From the NCBI GenBank assembly GCA_041650355.1, contig JBAZLI010000007.1, positions 1-22,200 of the forward strand: 22,200 bases of DNA, read 5' to 3'. The notes beneath the pieces were generated by a model. The model made no database searches. It saw only the letters and a list, made by a program, of their open reading frames with translations, and was not told the DNA's origin. The DNA comes from Candidatus Micrarchaeia archaeon (GTDB lineage Archaea; Micrarchaeota; Micrarchaeia; Anstonellales; Bilamarchaeaceae). Made by a program: the position numbers and the translations under genes. Below are positions 1 through 7,482 of this stretch, piece after piece. The stretch's first letter is position 1; the number at the start of each line of letters is the position of its first letter.

Positions 1-5
1 GAAAA

Positions 6-1769
6 TTGAGAAAAATCATTTTCGCGCTTTTCCTTCTCTTCAGCTCTATGTTTGCGCTCTACCAGTTCGACTTCCAGCTCACCAACGTGAAGCACATCAA
101 CATCTCGAAGCAGTACGATAATTCGGAGCCGAACATGATGTTCTACTATGATGGAATAATCCACATAGCTGATTCCGGGGTGCCGGGCATAATAAGGTAC
201 GAGAGCGACGGATCCCTCTCCAGGGTGTCCTCTTCAATGGATTCGCCGCTCGCAGTTTTCGTGGACTCGGACGGCAAGACCTACGTGGCCGACGAGAACG
301 CAGGCCTCATGCGATGCTGGTCGTGTAAGAACCTGTACAGTGACATCACTCCCTCTGGAGTGAGCGTTTACAACGACCTCGTGTACGCCTCGGACAAGAA
401 GAGCGACCGCCTGCTCGTGGTCACCAAGAGCGGGGACTTCGTGCGTGAATTCGGCAGGCGCGGGACGCTCACCAACGAATTCAAGACTCCTATGGACATG
501 CAGTTCTTCAACGGGACGCTCTACGTGGCTGACTCGGGCAACGGCAGAGTCGAGCGCTTCACATCCAATTTCACCTACCTGGACACTTACGGAAGCGGAA
601 AGGGCGATGTGGTCCTGGCCCAGCCAAAGGGGATATTCGTCGATTCCAATTATGTTTACGTCGCAGACCCTGCGGGTGGCCAGGTGGTAGCGTACACGCA
701 GGATGGCTACCCTGTACTAGTTTACGCGCTCAACGACAGCCCCACGGACGTGCTCATCCAGGACGGGAAAATGTACGTTTCCAAGCACGGCATCGGGATG
801 GTGTTCTACGCGGATTTGTACGAGCCGAACCCGCGCACCTACGTGAACGGGTTGCTCTCCTCCATGTCCCCCTACTCCAAATACTCCGAGAACTCGGAAG
901 TCGCGGGCGCGCTCGGATTGGGCCATAACCAGACTCCGGCTTCGGAATGGAGGAACGCGAAATTCGCTTTCGACAACGGGGCGTACGGCGAGGCGTTCTA
1001 CAAGGCCATGAAGCTGAACGGGAGCGTGAACATATACAGCTTGAATAGCAACCTCGCGGACCAGTTGAATTCAACCATTTACAGTCTTGCCCAGGGTTCA
1101 TCGGCAAAATCCAAAATAATATCCCTCCTGGGGCAGGAGAACTATTCCGGGGCTTACAACGCATGGGCAACCACCTCGAAACCAGCGAACAACACCCAAA
1201 ATACCACCAACGTCACCAGCAACCAGACTTCCAACCAGACCAACCAAAGTTCAATTGCCAACGCCTCGCTTCTCCAGGCAAGGCTGGATTCGCTCAAGGA
1301 AAGCATGTCCGTTTACAAAATAACCGAGGACACGTCCGCGCTCGAGAGCGAGATTGCGCTCGCGAAAAACAGCCCGGGCGCGTACGATTCCGCGGCGCTC
1401 ATGCTCGAAGCGCTCGAGCAGAAGATCCAGCTTAAGATATTCAGGATAGATTCGGCGCTCAAGAAAATCAGCCTGCTCGGGCGCGAAATTGCGCAGGGCG
1501 GGCTTTTCGTGGATTACTCAAAAGCTAAGGACCTGATGAACAGCGCGAATTCCTTCGCGTATTACGACCCTGACAAGGCATCCTCGATAGCCGACCAGGG
1601 GCTTTCCGAAGCGGAGAAAGTGCGCTCCTCGGCGAATTGGATTTACATCTTCGGATTTGCGCTTGCCGGGCTCGCAGTTCTCGCGGCCGCGGTTCTGATT
1701 TATTTCAAGGACCGCATAATCCGGTACGGAAAAACTAAAAACGAATACAAGGGCTTCAAGAAAAGGTAA
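6..1769 (+). CDS. Secreted, membrane-anchored NHL beta-propeller protein
   Basis: The 587-residue product begins with a signal peptide (basic RK, then a hydrophobic run to about residue 18) and ends with one membrane segment (about 545-566) followed by a basic tail, so the bulk should lie outside the cell. Residues about 30-275 contain six repeats of the NHL type, each with a core such as YVADSGNGRV, YVADPAGGQV or IHIADSGVPG, which fits a six-bladed propeller. A helical region follows (about 310-390), then an Asn/Thr/Ser-rich linker at 393-417 with six N-x-S/T sequons, then a second helical region (420-540). Such propellers usually bind proteins or sugars; the ligand here is unknown. The TTG start is the first codon before the signal peptide, but the window opens five bases upstream, so an earlier start cannot be excluded. 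The next gene starts 4 nt after the stop, suggesting co-transcription. Confidence 0.8.
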   Translation: MRKIIFALFLLFSSMFALYQFDFQLTNVKHINISKQYDNSEPNMMFYYDGIIHIADSGVPGIIRYESDGSLSRVSSSMDSPLAVFVDSDGKTYVADENAGLMRCWSCKNLYSDITPSGVSVYNDLVYASDKKSDRLLVVTKSGDFVREFGRRGTLTNEFKTPMDMQFFNGTLYVADSGNGRVERFTSNFTYLDTYGSGKGDVVLAQPKGIFVDSNYVYVADPAGGQVVAYTQDGYPVLVYALNDSPTDVLIQDGKMYVSKHGIGMVFYADLYEPNPRTYVNGLLSSMSPYSKYSENSEVAGALGLGHNQTPASEWRNAKFAFDNGAYGEAFYKAMKLNGSVNIYSLNSNLADQLNSTIYSLAQGSSAKSKIISLLGQENYSGAYNAWATTSKPANNTQNTTNVTSNQTSNQTNQSSIANASLLQARLDSLKESMSVYKITEDTSALESEIALAKNSPGAYDSAALMLEALEQKIQLKIFRIDSALKKISLLGREIAQGGLFVDYSKAKDLMNSANSFAYYDPDKASSIADQGLSEAEKVRSSANWIYIFGFALAGLAVLAAAVLIYFKDRIIRYGKTKNEYKGFKKR

Positions 1770-1773
1770 TTGG

Positions 1774-2400
1774 ATGAGGAGAGCGGCCTGCCTTTTCTCT
1801 GGGGGAAAAGACAGCGTATTTTCTGCTTTCACCGCGATGTCCCAGGGCTTCGAGCCTCTTTTGCTCACCGTGCGCGGAGATGAGCACAGCATGATGTTCC
1901 ACCATCCCAACGTGCAATGGACCGAATTGCAGGCGCGCGCGATGGGCCTTGAGCACGAATTCGTGGATGCGGGAAAAGATGAACTGCTTTCCCTGGAAAA
2001 CGCGATAAGAAATTCAAAAGCCGAGGCGATATTCTCAGGAGCAATAGCGAGCGATTACCAGAGGCAGCGCATAGAGCAAATCGGCGAGAACTTAGGAATA
2101 CCGACTTATTCTCCCTTATGGCACAAGGAGGAGGCGCTCATGGGGGAAATGCTCTCCTATTTCGAGATTTACACTGTTTCGGTTTCCGCGGAAGGGCTCG
2201 GCCCGGAACTGCTCGGGAAGCCGTTTTCAGAGATTGCGAAAAAAGAGAGGAAAATACACCCGTTCCTGGAAGGCGGGGAAGGGGAAACGTTCGTTGCGCA
2301 TGCGCCCTTCTTCTCCAAAAGGATAATAATAGATGAATGGGAGAAGAAATGGGACGGAGTGCGAGGAGTGGCGATAATAAGGAGAGCGCATCTGGAATGA
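1774..2400 (+). CDS. dph6: Diphthine-ammonia ligase (ATP-pyrophosphatase family)
   Basis: This enzyme performs the last step of diphthamide synthesis, the ATP-dependent amidation of diphthine on a histidine of EF-2. The 208-residue protein opens with the PP-loop SGGKDS at residues 9-14, which binds ATP. Further family signatures are HHPNVQWTELQA, the GAIASDYQRQRIE stretch, PLWHKEE, the EGGEGETFVAHAPFF block and the C-terminal WDGVRGVAIIRRAHLE; their order and spacing match archaeal Dph6 proteins as I remember them. The length is normal for the archaeal form, which lacks the eukaryotic C-terminal extension. The ATG at 1774 is preceded by AGGTAAT, a usable ribosome binding site that overlaps the stop of the propeller gene. 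Its stop overlaps the next start (ATGA). Its substrate EF-2 is encoded at the other end of this window. Confidence 0.92.
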   Translation: MRRAACLFSGGKDSVFSAFTAMSQGFEPLLLTVRGDEHSMMFHHPNVQWTELQARAMGLEHEFVDAGKDELLSLENAIRNSKAEAIFSGAIASDYQRQRIEQIGENLGIPTYSPLWHKEEALMGEMLSYFEIYTVSVSAEGLGPELLGKPFSEIAKKERKIHPFLEGGEGETFVAHAPFFSKRIIIDEWEKKWDGVRGVAIIRRAHLE

Positions 2401-3380
2401 TTGAAGCGAGTGATGGAATGAAGATGGAAAACCTGGTGCTTTACCGCGGTTCGGAGTTCAACGCGAATTTCTTCTACCACACCGGCCTGGACATAGACCA
2501 TTCGTTTTACGTGAAGCTCGGGGGAAAAGAGACGCTCGTGGTGCCCAAGCTCAACGAGCGCGCCGCGAAGCTCGCATTCAAGGGGAAAGTAATCATGTAC
2601 AAAAAACCCTCGGAGGACGTTTTGAAACTGGTGCTGGGGAAGAAGCTCGCCCTAGACTATTCCACATTATCCGTGCGCATATACGAAAGGCTGAACTGGG
2701 GCGCAAAGATAGAGGATGCTTCGGAAGCCCTGCTCGCGGTGCGTGCAGTGAAGAAAAAATCCGAGCTTGCGGACATGAAAAAAGCCGCGAATTTGACCAG
2801 GAAATTATTTTCAGAGCTGGACTCAACCCTGGAAAAATTCAAGACAGAGATGGACGTGCGCAACTGGCTCTATTCCAGGACTTATGAAATGGGACTGGAG
2901 CCTGCGTTCGAGCCCATAGTCGGCTCAGGAGTCAACAGCGCGTTCCCGCACTACCATCCCTCAGCCTCTAAAATAAGGAATTTTGCACTAGTGGATTACG
3001 GCGTGCGCTACAAACACTATTGTGCGGATTTGACCAGGGTGCTTTTTGTAAAAAGGGAGCCAAAGATAGCCCTGGCTTATGAAAAAGTGGAGGGCATATT
3101 CCATGAAATACTGGATAATTTCCCTGAATTTGAAAACGGGGACGATGTTGCTGTTTTCGCCGAGAAAATGTTCGAGAAGCACCATCTTCCGAAATCCATA
3201 CACTCGATAGGGCACGGAGTCGGGCTGGACGTGCACGAATTCCCGCGGCTGAATAGAAAATATACGGACGGACTCAAAGGCGCAGTTATGGCGATAGAGC
3301 CTGGCGCCTATTTCAAGAATTTCGGAGTTCGGTTCGAGGAAATCATCTATTTTGATGGAAAGAAAGCAAGAGTGCTCTAG
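2397..3380 (+). CDS. pepQ: M24 family metallopeptidase, likely Xaa-Pro dipeptidase/aminopeptidase
   Basis: The protein has the pita-bread peptidase fold of the M24 family, which removes or cleaves at residues next to proline using two metal ions. All five metal ligands are visible, numbered from the 2397 start: D200 (LVDYG), D211 (ADLTR), H273 (IGHGVGLDVHEFP), E301 (AIEPGAY) and E314 (VRFEE). The N-terminal creatinase-like domain (about 12-120) is present and the 327-residue length is normal for archaeal PepQ. The start is ambiguous. ATG 2397 overlaps the dph6 stop as ATGA; ATGs at 2418 and 2424 are in the same frame, and the frame also extends upstream to 2337. I prefer 2397 for translational coupling. 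The stop overlaps the stop of the opposite-strand GMP synthase gene by four bases. M24 proteins also include methionine aminopeptidase, but the N-terminal domain argues for PepQ. Confidence 0.85.
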   Translation: MIEASDGMKMENLVLYRGSEFNANFFYHTGLDIDHSFYVKLGGKETLVVPKLNERAAKLAFKGKVIMYKKPSEDVLKLVLGKKLALDYSTLSVRIYERLNWGAKIEDASEALLAVRAVKKKSELADMKKAANLTRKLFSELDSTLEKFKTEMDVRNWLYSRTYEMGLEPAFEPIVGSGVNSAFPHYHPSASKIRNFALVDYGVRYKHYCADLTRVLFVKREPKIALAYEKVEGIFHEILDNFPEFENGDDVAVFAEKMFEKHHLPKSIHSIGHGVGLDVHEFPRLNRKYTDGLKGAVMAIEPGAYFKNFGVRFEEIIYFDGKKARVL

Positions 3381-3955
3381 ATTTTCAGGAAATTCTCCAA
3401 TATCCTCTCTCCATTCTGCGTGTGCCACACTTCCGGGTGAAACTGGACCGAATAGATGTTCCTGGTTTCGTGCCTCATCGCCTCGACTTTGCACGTGTCC
3501 GAGTGCGCGAGGACCCTGAATCCTGCGGGAGCTTCCTTCACCTCGTCGAAATGGCTCACCCACGCGTTGAACTCCCTGGGCATGCCGCGCAGAATCAAAT
3601 CCTCGTCGTCCACGCTGATTTTGGCGAATCCGTACTCTGCGCTCGCGCCTTTCGCGACCTTTCCCCCGAGCACGTGGCCAATCATCTGGTGGCCCCAGCA
3701 TACCCCGAGCAAAGGCACGTCAATTTTCCGTTCCCAGACCGCATTCACGATTTTCATGCTCAGGCAGTCCCTTTCCTCAGGAGCGTAAACCGAGCTCGGC
3801 CCTCCGCTCAGAATTATTTTGTCCGGCTTCGCGGATTCAGCGTCCTCTAATTTACCGTTCCTGTTGTTCATTATCACGCTTTCCTGGTCCATGTCCCTGC
3901 AGTTCCTCTTTATCAGGTGTGTGTACTGGGAGCCGTTGTCTATTATGAGAATCAT
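3377..3955 (-). CDS. guaAA: GMP synthase, glutamine amidotransferase subunit A
   Basis: This is the free-standing glutaminase half of archaeal GMP synthase. It releases ammonia from glutamine for the separate ATP-pyrophosphatase subunit that aminates XMP to GMP. The class I triad is complete: C86 in LLGVCWGHQ, and H173 and E175 in QFHPEVWHT. The N-terminal ILIIDNGSQYTHLI and the ILSGGPSSV oxyanion region are typical of GuaA rather than of other glutaminases. The length of 192 residues suits the split archaeal form; bacterial GuaA is fused and over 500 residues. The synthase subunit is not in this window. The gene is convergent with pepQ (four-base overlap of the stop regions). It lies about 22 nt downstream of a TATA-like box, so its mRNA probably starts at or next to the ATG. 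Confidence 0.93.
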   Translation of the reverse strand: MILIIDNGSQYTHLIKRNCRDMDQESVIMNNRNGKLEDAESAKPDKIILSGGPSSVYAPEERDCLSMKIVNAVWERKIDVPLLGVCWGHQMIGHVLGGKVAKGASAEYGFAKISVDDEDLILRGMPREFNAWVSHFDEVKEAPAGFRVLAHSDTCKVEAMRHETRNIYSVQFHPEVWHTQNGERILENFLKI

Positions 3956-3977
3956 AAATCAATTTCGCTTCAAAATC

Positions 3978-3985
3978 TTTAATAA
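3978..3985 (-). promoter_or_regulatory. TATA-like box for guaAA, leaderless start
   Basis: On the minus strand this reads TTATTAAA. Its centre is about 26 nt upstream of the guaAA ATG at 3955, the distance at which archaeal transcription usually starts. There is no ribosome binding site between box and ATG, so a leaderless message is inferred. Confidence 0.55.
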
Positions 3986-4023
3986 CCATCGTTCTCTCTG
4001 CAGTATTTGTCACGAAAAAACAC

Positions 4024-4032
4024 AATTAAAAA
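4024..4032 (+). promoter_or_regulatory. TATA-like box for the PEP-synthase-like gene, leaderless start
   Basis: AATTAAAAA is centred about 28 nt before the ATG at 4056, with no Shine-Dalgarno sequence in between. This supports the ATG at 4056 as the true start of an otherwise longer open frame and suggests a leaderless transcript. It sits in the roughly 100-nt divergent intergenic region shared with guaAA. Confidence 0.5.
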
Positions 4033-4055
4033 CCCATCCGAGCATAATAATTTGC

Positions 4056-5612
4056 ATGAAGACGCTTTTTCGCACCCCTGCAGGCCAGCCTGTGCAAGTG
4101 GAGATGCCGCACATCGTCATCGGACCTGGCGCGGTTGGCTCGAAGAGCAGAAAATACATCGAGATGCTGCCGCTCATAGACAGTATCCCAAGTTCAAAAG
4201 AACTGAGTCCTCTCGCGACTCTTCCGCTCACGATTCTGACACCACAGTTGCTCCTGGATTTTCTAAAGCGGGCCGGAGTTTCGCACGAAAATCCCGGACA
4301 TGCGGAAGAAGCGATGAGAATTACTCATTTTTTGCCCCATGAGCTTGACGCTTTCAAAGAAGCGATGGCGCCTTTCGCAGGTCTTTACATCGCAGTGCGC
4401 TCGGACGAATGCACTGCCGCAGGAGTAGGATTGTGGCACACGGATTTCATGATTGCCGGAACTTCGGAGGATGCGGTGAAAAGGTTCGCGGAGATAGCGA
4501 AAGAGATTCTCATCTCTGACTTCTCCCTGAGCGCAATCGCGTTCAAGAAAAGAATTGGAGTTCCGCTCGAGCAAACACCGGGAGTTTTCGTGATGCCGGC
4601 CGTGGGCTCGCGGTTTGGTGATTTCTTTCTGCCTTTTTATTCAGCGAATGCTATAACTAGGTTCATAGAGCCAAACCAAGCTTTGGTGATGGTAGGAACC
4701 GGAATTGGCGGTGCGAACAGCAATTACGATGCGAGGACGATGATATTGACCGAGCAAAATCATGCAAATCCAGATCCTTCATTTTGGTTGACATGCACAT
4801 CGCATACAAAAGCCCTTATTGACGGAACATTGAAGGTGATTTCAGAGGTTTGCGGGCAGGGCCCATCCTCATCTGGCTTCAAACCAAAACCTAACGAAAC
4901 GTACTTCTTTTCTGGGTTGAGGTCTCGCTACCCGGGCCTTGTTTGGCCTGGCTCCGAAGCAGAACTTGGCCAAATCGCCTCATCGCTGTCTAGTGCCTTA
5001 AATGGATTTACAGAACTTGCTCCAGGTGCAAGGTATCTTGAGTTGGTTTTGGATTATGCTGGAGGCCAGAAAGCTTTGCCGAATTGGGTCGTTGTGCAAT
5101 GCGCTGACCATAAGATCAGAGAAGTCGAAACTCCGCCATCCACTGGAAGAAAGCTGCTTCAAATCGTCAGTACTGAAAACCCGTCCCATAAAAATCTTGA
5201 TTTTGGCCTGCATGTTCTTGGGAGAGGCATAATCGAAACAGATCATATCTTATACATGTCCCTCGATGATTCTACTAGCTCTAGGTTAATGGAATTCAAT
5301 GAAAAGTTGTCAAACTACGTGTTGGTATTGAATTCTAGAGTAAGCATGTTCGTGCGGGCCCGCATTCCTTTTCATGCATATTCGAATGCATCAGCGATAG
5401 TTCTGAGTGGTGCGGGTATCCGCTCAATCTATACCCATCTCGGAGGAGCTCTCTGCGAGACGGGCATACTGGTTCTTGCATATCCTTTTATAGGGCCCAG
5501 CCAAGAGTTTTTGCCCTTTTTGCACGGATTGAAGTACGGCATAAATAAAAAGAAGCTCCAGATTTACGCGAACGATGGGGTGCAGGAAGGCTTCGTAGCG
5601 TCATTGGATTAA
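4056..5612 (+). CDS. PEP synthase-like protein: ATP-grasp-like domain plus phosphohistidine swivel domain, no TIM barrel
   Basis: The 518-residue product resembles PEP synthase and pyruvate phosphate dikinase at both ends but is much shorter (those have about 800-900 residues). Residues about 80-240 look like the PEP/pyruvate-binding ATP-grasp domain: AVRSDE with R115 at the place of the usual VRSS arginine, then EILISDFSLSAIAFKKRIG, then GVFVMPAVGSRFGDFF and VMVGTGIGGANS. The usual acidic pair and SFAG that follow VRSSA are replaced by a GLWHT-type sequence. Residues about 440-518 match the mobile swivel domain; YTHLGGALCETGI aligns with the family's TSHAAIVARELGI, placing the phosphorylatable histidine at H461, and IYANDGVQEGFV matches the closing strand pair. 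The TIM barrel is absent and residues 250-435 match nothing I know. A dikinase-type phosphotransferase with another acceptor is the best guess. The ATG at 4056 is chosen from the promoter distance; the frame is open upstream to 3819. Confidence 0.6.
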   Translation: MKTLFRTPAGQPVQVEMPHIVIGPGAVGSKSRKYIEMLPLIDSIPSSKELSPLATLPLTILTPQLLLDFLKRAGVSHENPGHAEEAMRITHFLPHELDAFKEAMAPFAGLYIAVRSDECTAAGVGLWHTDFMIAGTSEDAVKRFAEIAKEILISDFSLSAIAFKKRIGVPLEQTPGVFVMPAVGSRFGDFFLPFYSANAITRFIEPNQALVMVGTGIGGANSNYDARTMILTEQNHANPDPSFWLTCTSHTKALIDGTLKVISEVCGQGPSSSGFKPKPNETYFFSGLRSRYPGLVWPGSEAELGQIASSLSSALNGFTELAPGARYLELVLDYAGGQKALPNWVVVQCADHKIREVETPPSTGRKLLQIVSTENPSHKNLDFGLHVLGRGIIETDHILYMSLDDSTSSRLMEFNEKLSNYVLVLNSRVSMFVRARIPFHAYSNASAIVLSGAGIRSIYTHLGGALCETGILVLAYPFIGPSQEFLPFLHGLKYGINKKKLQIYANDGVQEGFVASLD

Positions 5613-5646
5613 TAACGAAAATCCATTTTTTCACAAAACACACCCT

Positions 5647-5665
5647 TTTATAAATCTTTATAAAC
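5647..5665 (+). promoter_or_regulatory. Tandem TATA boxes of the RNA polymerase operon
   Basis: Two overlapping-phase boxes, TTTATAAAT (5647-5655) and TTTATAAAC (5657-5665), lie ten bases apart. They would start transcription around 5675-5692, giving a leader of about 20-35 nt before the TTG start of rpoH at 5711. The second box is identical to the box of the rps12 operon at 19165. This is the only strong promoter-like sequence seen before the rpoH-nusA run. Confidence 0.65.
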
Positions 5666-5710
5666 ATAAACCTCCTACCTGTTCTAGCCTAATTGTTGCG
5701 TGGTGGTGTC

Positions 5711-5965
5711 TTGGCCAAGAAAAAGCAAAAATCAGATGTTGAATTGGACATTTTCGGGCATTTCCTTGTTCCGAAGATGGAGCTAATTTCTGAGACAGAG
5801 AAGAAGAACCTCCTCAAGAAATACGGCATAGGCGAAAGCAGCCTTCCGAAGATGAAGGGCAACGACCCGGCCGCGAAGAAGCTGAACGCGAAACCCGGAG
5901 ACGTGGTCAGGATAGAGCGGGAGGACCCAACAGCCAAGTACAATTATTACAGGCTGGTGGTTTGA
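5711..5965 (+). CDS. rpoH: DNA-directed RNA polymerase subunit H (Rpb5 C-terminal homologue)
   Basis: This is the small archaeal counterpart of the C-terminal half of eukaryotic Rpb5, part of the jaw that contacts downstream DNA. Typical sequence is visible: HFLVPKMELISETEK near the N-terminus, KKYGIGESSLPKMKGNDPAAK in the middle and the ending KPGDVVRIERE followed by YYRLVV. The product is 84 residues, a normal length. The TTG start at 5711 is supported by GGTGGTG two bases upstream and by the MAKKK start typical of such proteins; the frame is open to 5693 but that leaves no binding site. It opens the polymerase operon, with a 54-nt gap to rpoB2 that contains a run of six T. Confidence 0.93.
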   Translation: MAKKKQKSDVELDIFGHFLVPKMELISETEKKNLLKKYGIGESSLPKMKGNDPAAKKLNAKPGDVVRIEREDPTAKYNYYRLVV

Positions 5966-6019
5966 TTTTTTCAGAAAGTTGATGTTCTAGTGTAAATACT
6001 CTCTCAAGGGGATGATTGC

Positions 6020-7477
6020 ATGGTAAAAGGGCTGTTGGACGTTTATCTAAGGGACAATACTCTGGTGAAGCAGCAGCTGGACTCGTTCAACAAATTCCTC
6101 GAGATAGGGCTCCAGGAAGTGGTGAACAGGACCGCGCAAATCAAAACCAATGTGGAAGGATTCGAGCTCAGGCTCGGAAAGGTGCGCGTGGAGCCCCCCC
6201 GTTTCTACGAAGTTAAAGGAGGATACAAGCAGATTTTCCCCATGGAGGCGAGACTGAGGAATTTCACCTACGCTTCCCCTGTTTTCCTCGAGATAGTGCC
6301 AATATTCAACGGCGTGGAAAGGCCGGTTTACTCCGATGTTTTCATAGGGGAAATCCCAATCATGGTCAAATCCAAATTGTGCTACCTTTCCTCGATGTCC
6401 AAGGACGAACTCATACTCAACGGCGAGGACCCGAACGACCCAGGAGGGTACTTCATAATAAACGGTTCGGAGCGCGCGCTCGTTTCCATAGAGGATTTGG
6501 TCCCGAACAGGCTGATGGTGACGCACGAGTCCGGGAACATAGTGGCTAAAATATTCTCGACCAAGCAGGGCTTCAGGGCAAGATGCGTGGTGAAAAGGAA
6601 CGGGGACGGAGTGCTCACCGTGGAGTTCCCGAGCACCCCGCCGAACCTGCCCCTCGTGCAGGTGCTCCGCGTGCTGGGCGTGGAAAGGAACTCGGACATA
6701 CTCGAGCATTTCTCGGAGAATCAGCTCGCGAAGAACGACGTGCTCCTGAACATGGAGCTGGAGGAGAGCAAGAACCGCGAGGAGGCCGTGGAGATGCTCA
6801 GCAAAAGGTTGTCCCCGGGCCAGCCCCAGGAATACAGGATCACGAGGCTCGAAACGCTCATAGACCAGTATCTGTTCCCGCACATAGGGAACGCTAAGGA
6901 GGATAGGAAGAGGAAAGCCGAGTACATCATGTACATGGTGGACCGGGCTGTGAAAGTCGCGTACAGGAAAATCCCGCAGGATGACAAGGACCACTACGCG
7001 AACAAGCGCGTGAAGCTCGCCGGGGACCTGATGCAGGAGCTCTTCAATTACGCATTGCAGTTTTTAGTGAAGGACATAGTTTACCAGGCCAGCAGGGCCA
7101 ATGCGCGTGGAAGGAGGCTGCAGGTGCACACCTTGGTGAGGCAGGACGCGATGGCAGACAGGATACGGTACGCGATGGCTACAGGCAACTGGATTGCAGG
7201 GCAGACCGGGGTGAGCCAGCTCTTGGACCGCACCAGCTACACGGCTACGCTTTCCCACCTGAGGCGCCTGGTCTCGCCGCTCAGCAAGAAGCACCCGCAC
7301 TTCAAGGCAAGGGACCTGCACGGCACCCACTGGGGCAAGATATGCCCGAACGAGACTCCGGAAGGCCCGAGCTGCTCGCTGGTGAAGAACCTCTCCATAA
7401 TGGCTGAGGTTTCCACAGGCACCGACGAGGCGGAGATAGGCGCGGTGCTCAAGAGCTTCGGAGTCAAGGAAAGGTGA
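6020..7477 (+). CDS. rpoB2: DNA-directed RNA polymerase subunit B'' (N-terminal part of beta)
   Basis: This is the first half of the split second-largest subunit, equivalent to the protrusion, lobe and fork regions of bacterial beta and eukaryotic Rpb2. Recognisable blocks are GGYFIINGSERALVSIEDL (about 141-159), DKDHYANKRVKLAGDLMQ, and the fork-region sequence HGTHWGKICPNETPEGPSC with LVKNLSIMA close to the C-terminus. The 485-residue length agrees with split B'' proteins. The ATG at 6020 has GGGGATGAT three bases upstream. The stop lies 5 nt before the rpoB1 ATG, and the break between the two halves falls just after the NLS-containing fork block, the usual archaeal split point. Confidence 0.95.
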   Translation: MVKGLLDVYLRDNTLVKQQLDSFNKFLEIGLQEVVNRTAQIKTNVEGFELRLGKVRVEPPRFYEVKGGYKQIFPMEARLRNFTYASPVFLEIVPIFNGVERPVYSDVFIGEIPIMVKSKLCYLSSMSKDELILNGEDPNDPGGYFIINGSERALVSIEDLVPNRLMVTHESGNIVAKIFSTKQGFRARCVVKRNGDGVLTVEFPSTPPNLPLVQVLRVLGVERNSDILEHFSENQLAKNDVLLNMELEESKNREEAVEMLSKRLSPGQPQEYRITRLETLIDQYLFPHIGNAKEDRKRKAEYIMYMVDRAVKVAYRKIPQDDKDHYANKRVKLAGDLMQELFNYALQFLVKDIVYQASRANARGRRLQVHTLVRQDAMADRIRYAMATGNWIAGQTGVSQLLDRTSYTATLSHLRRLVSPLSKKHPHFKARDLHGTHWGKICPNETPEGPSCSLVKNLSIMAEVSTGTDEAEIGAVLKSFGVKER

Positions 7478-7482
7478 TTGCG

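Noticed and set aside
5966..5971. T-run between rpoH and rpoB2 as an operon terminator
   Set aside because: It lies inside an operon that is normally co-transcribed, no new TATA box clearly follows, and rpoB2 has a strong binding site close by.
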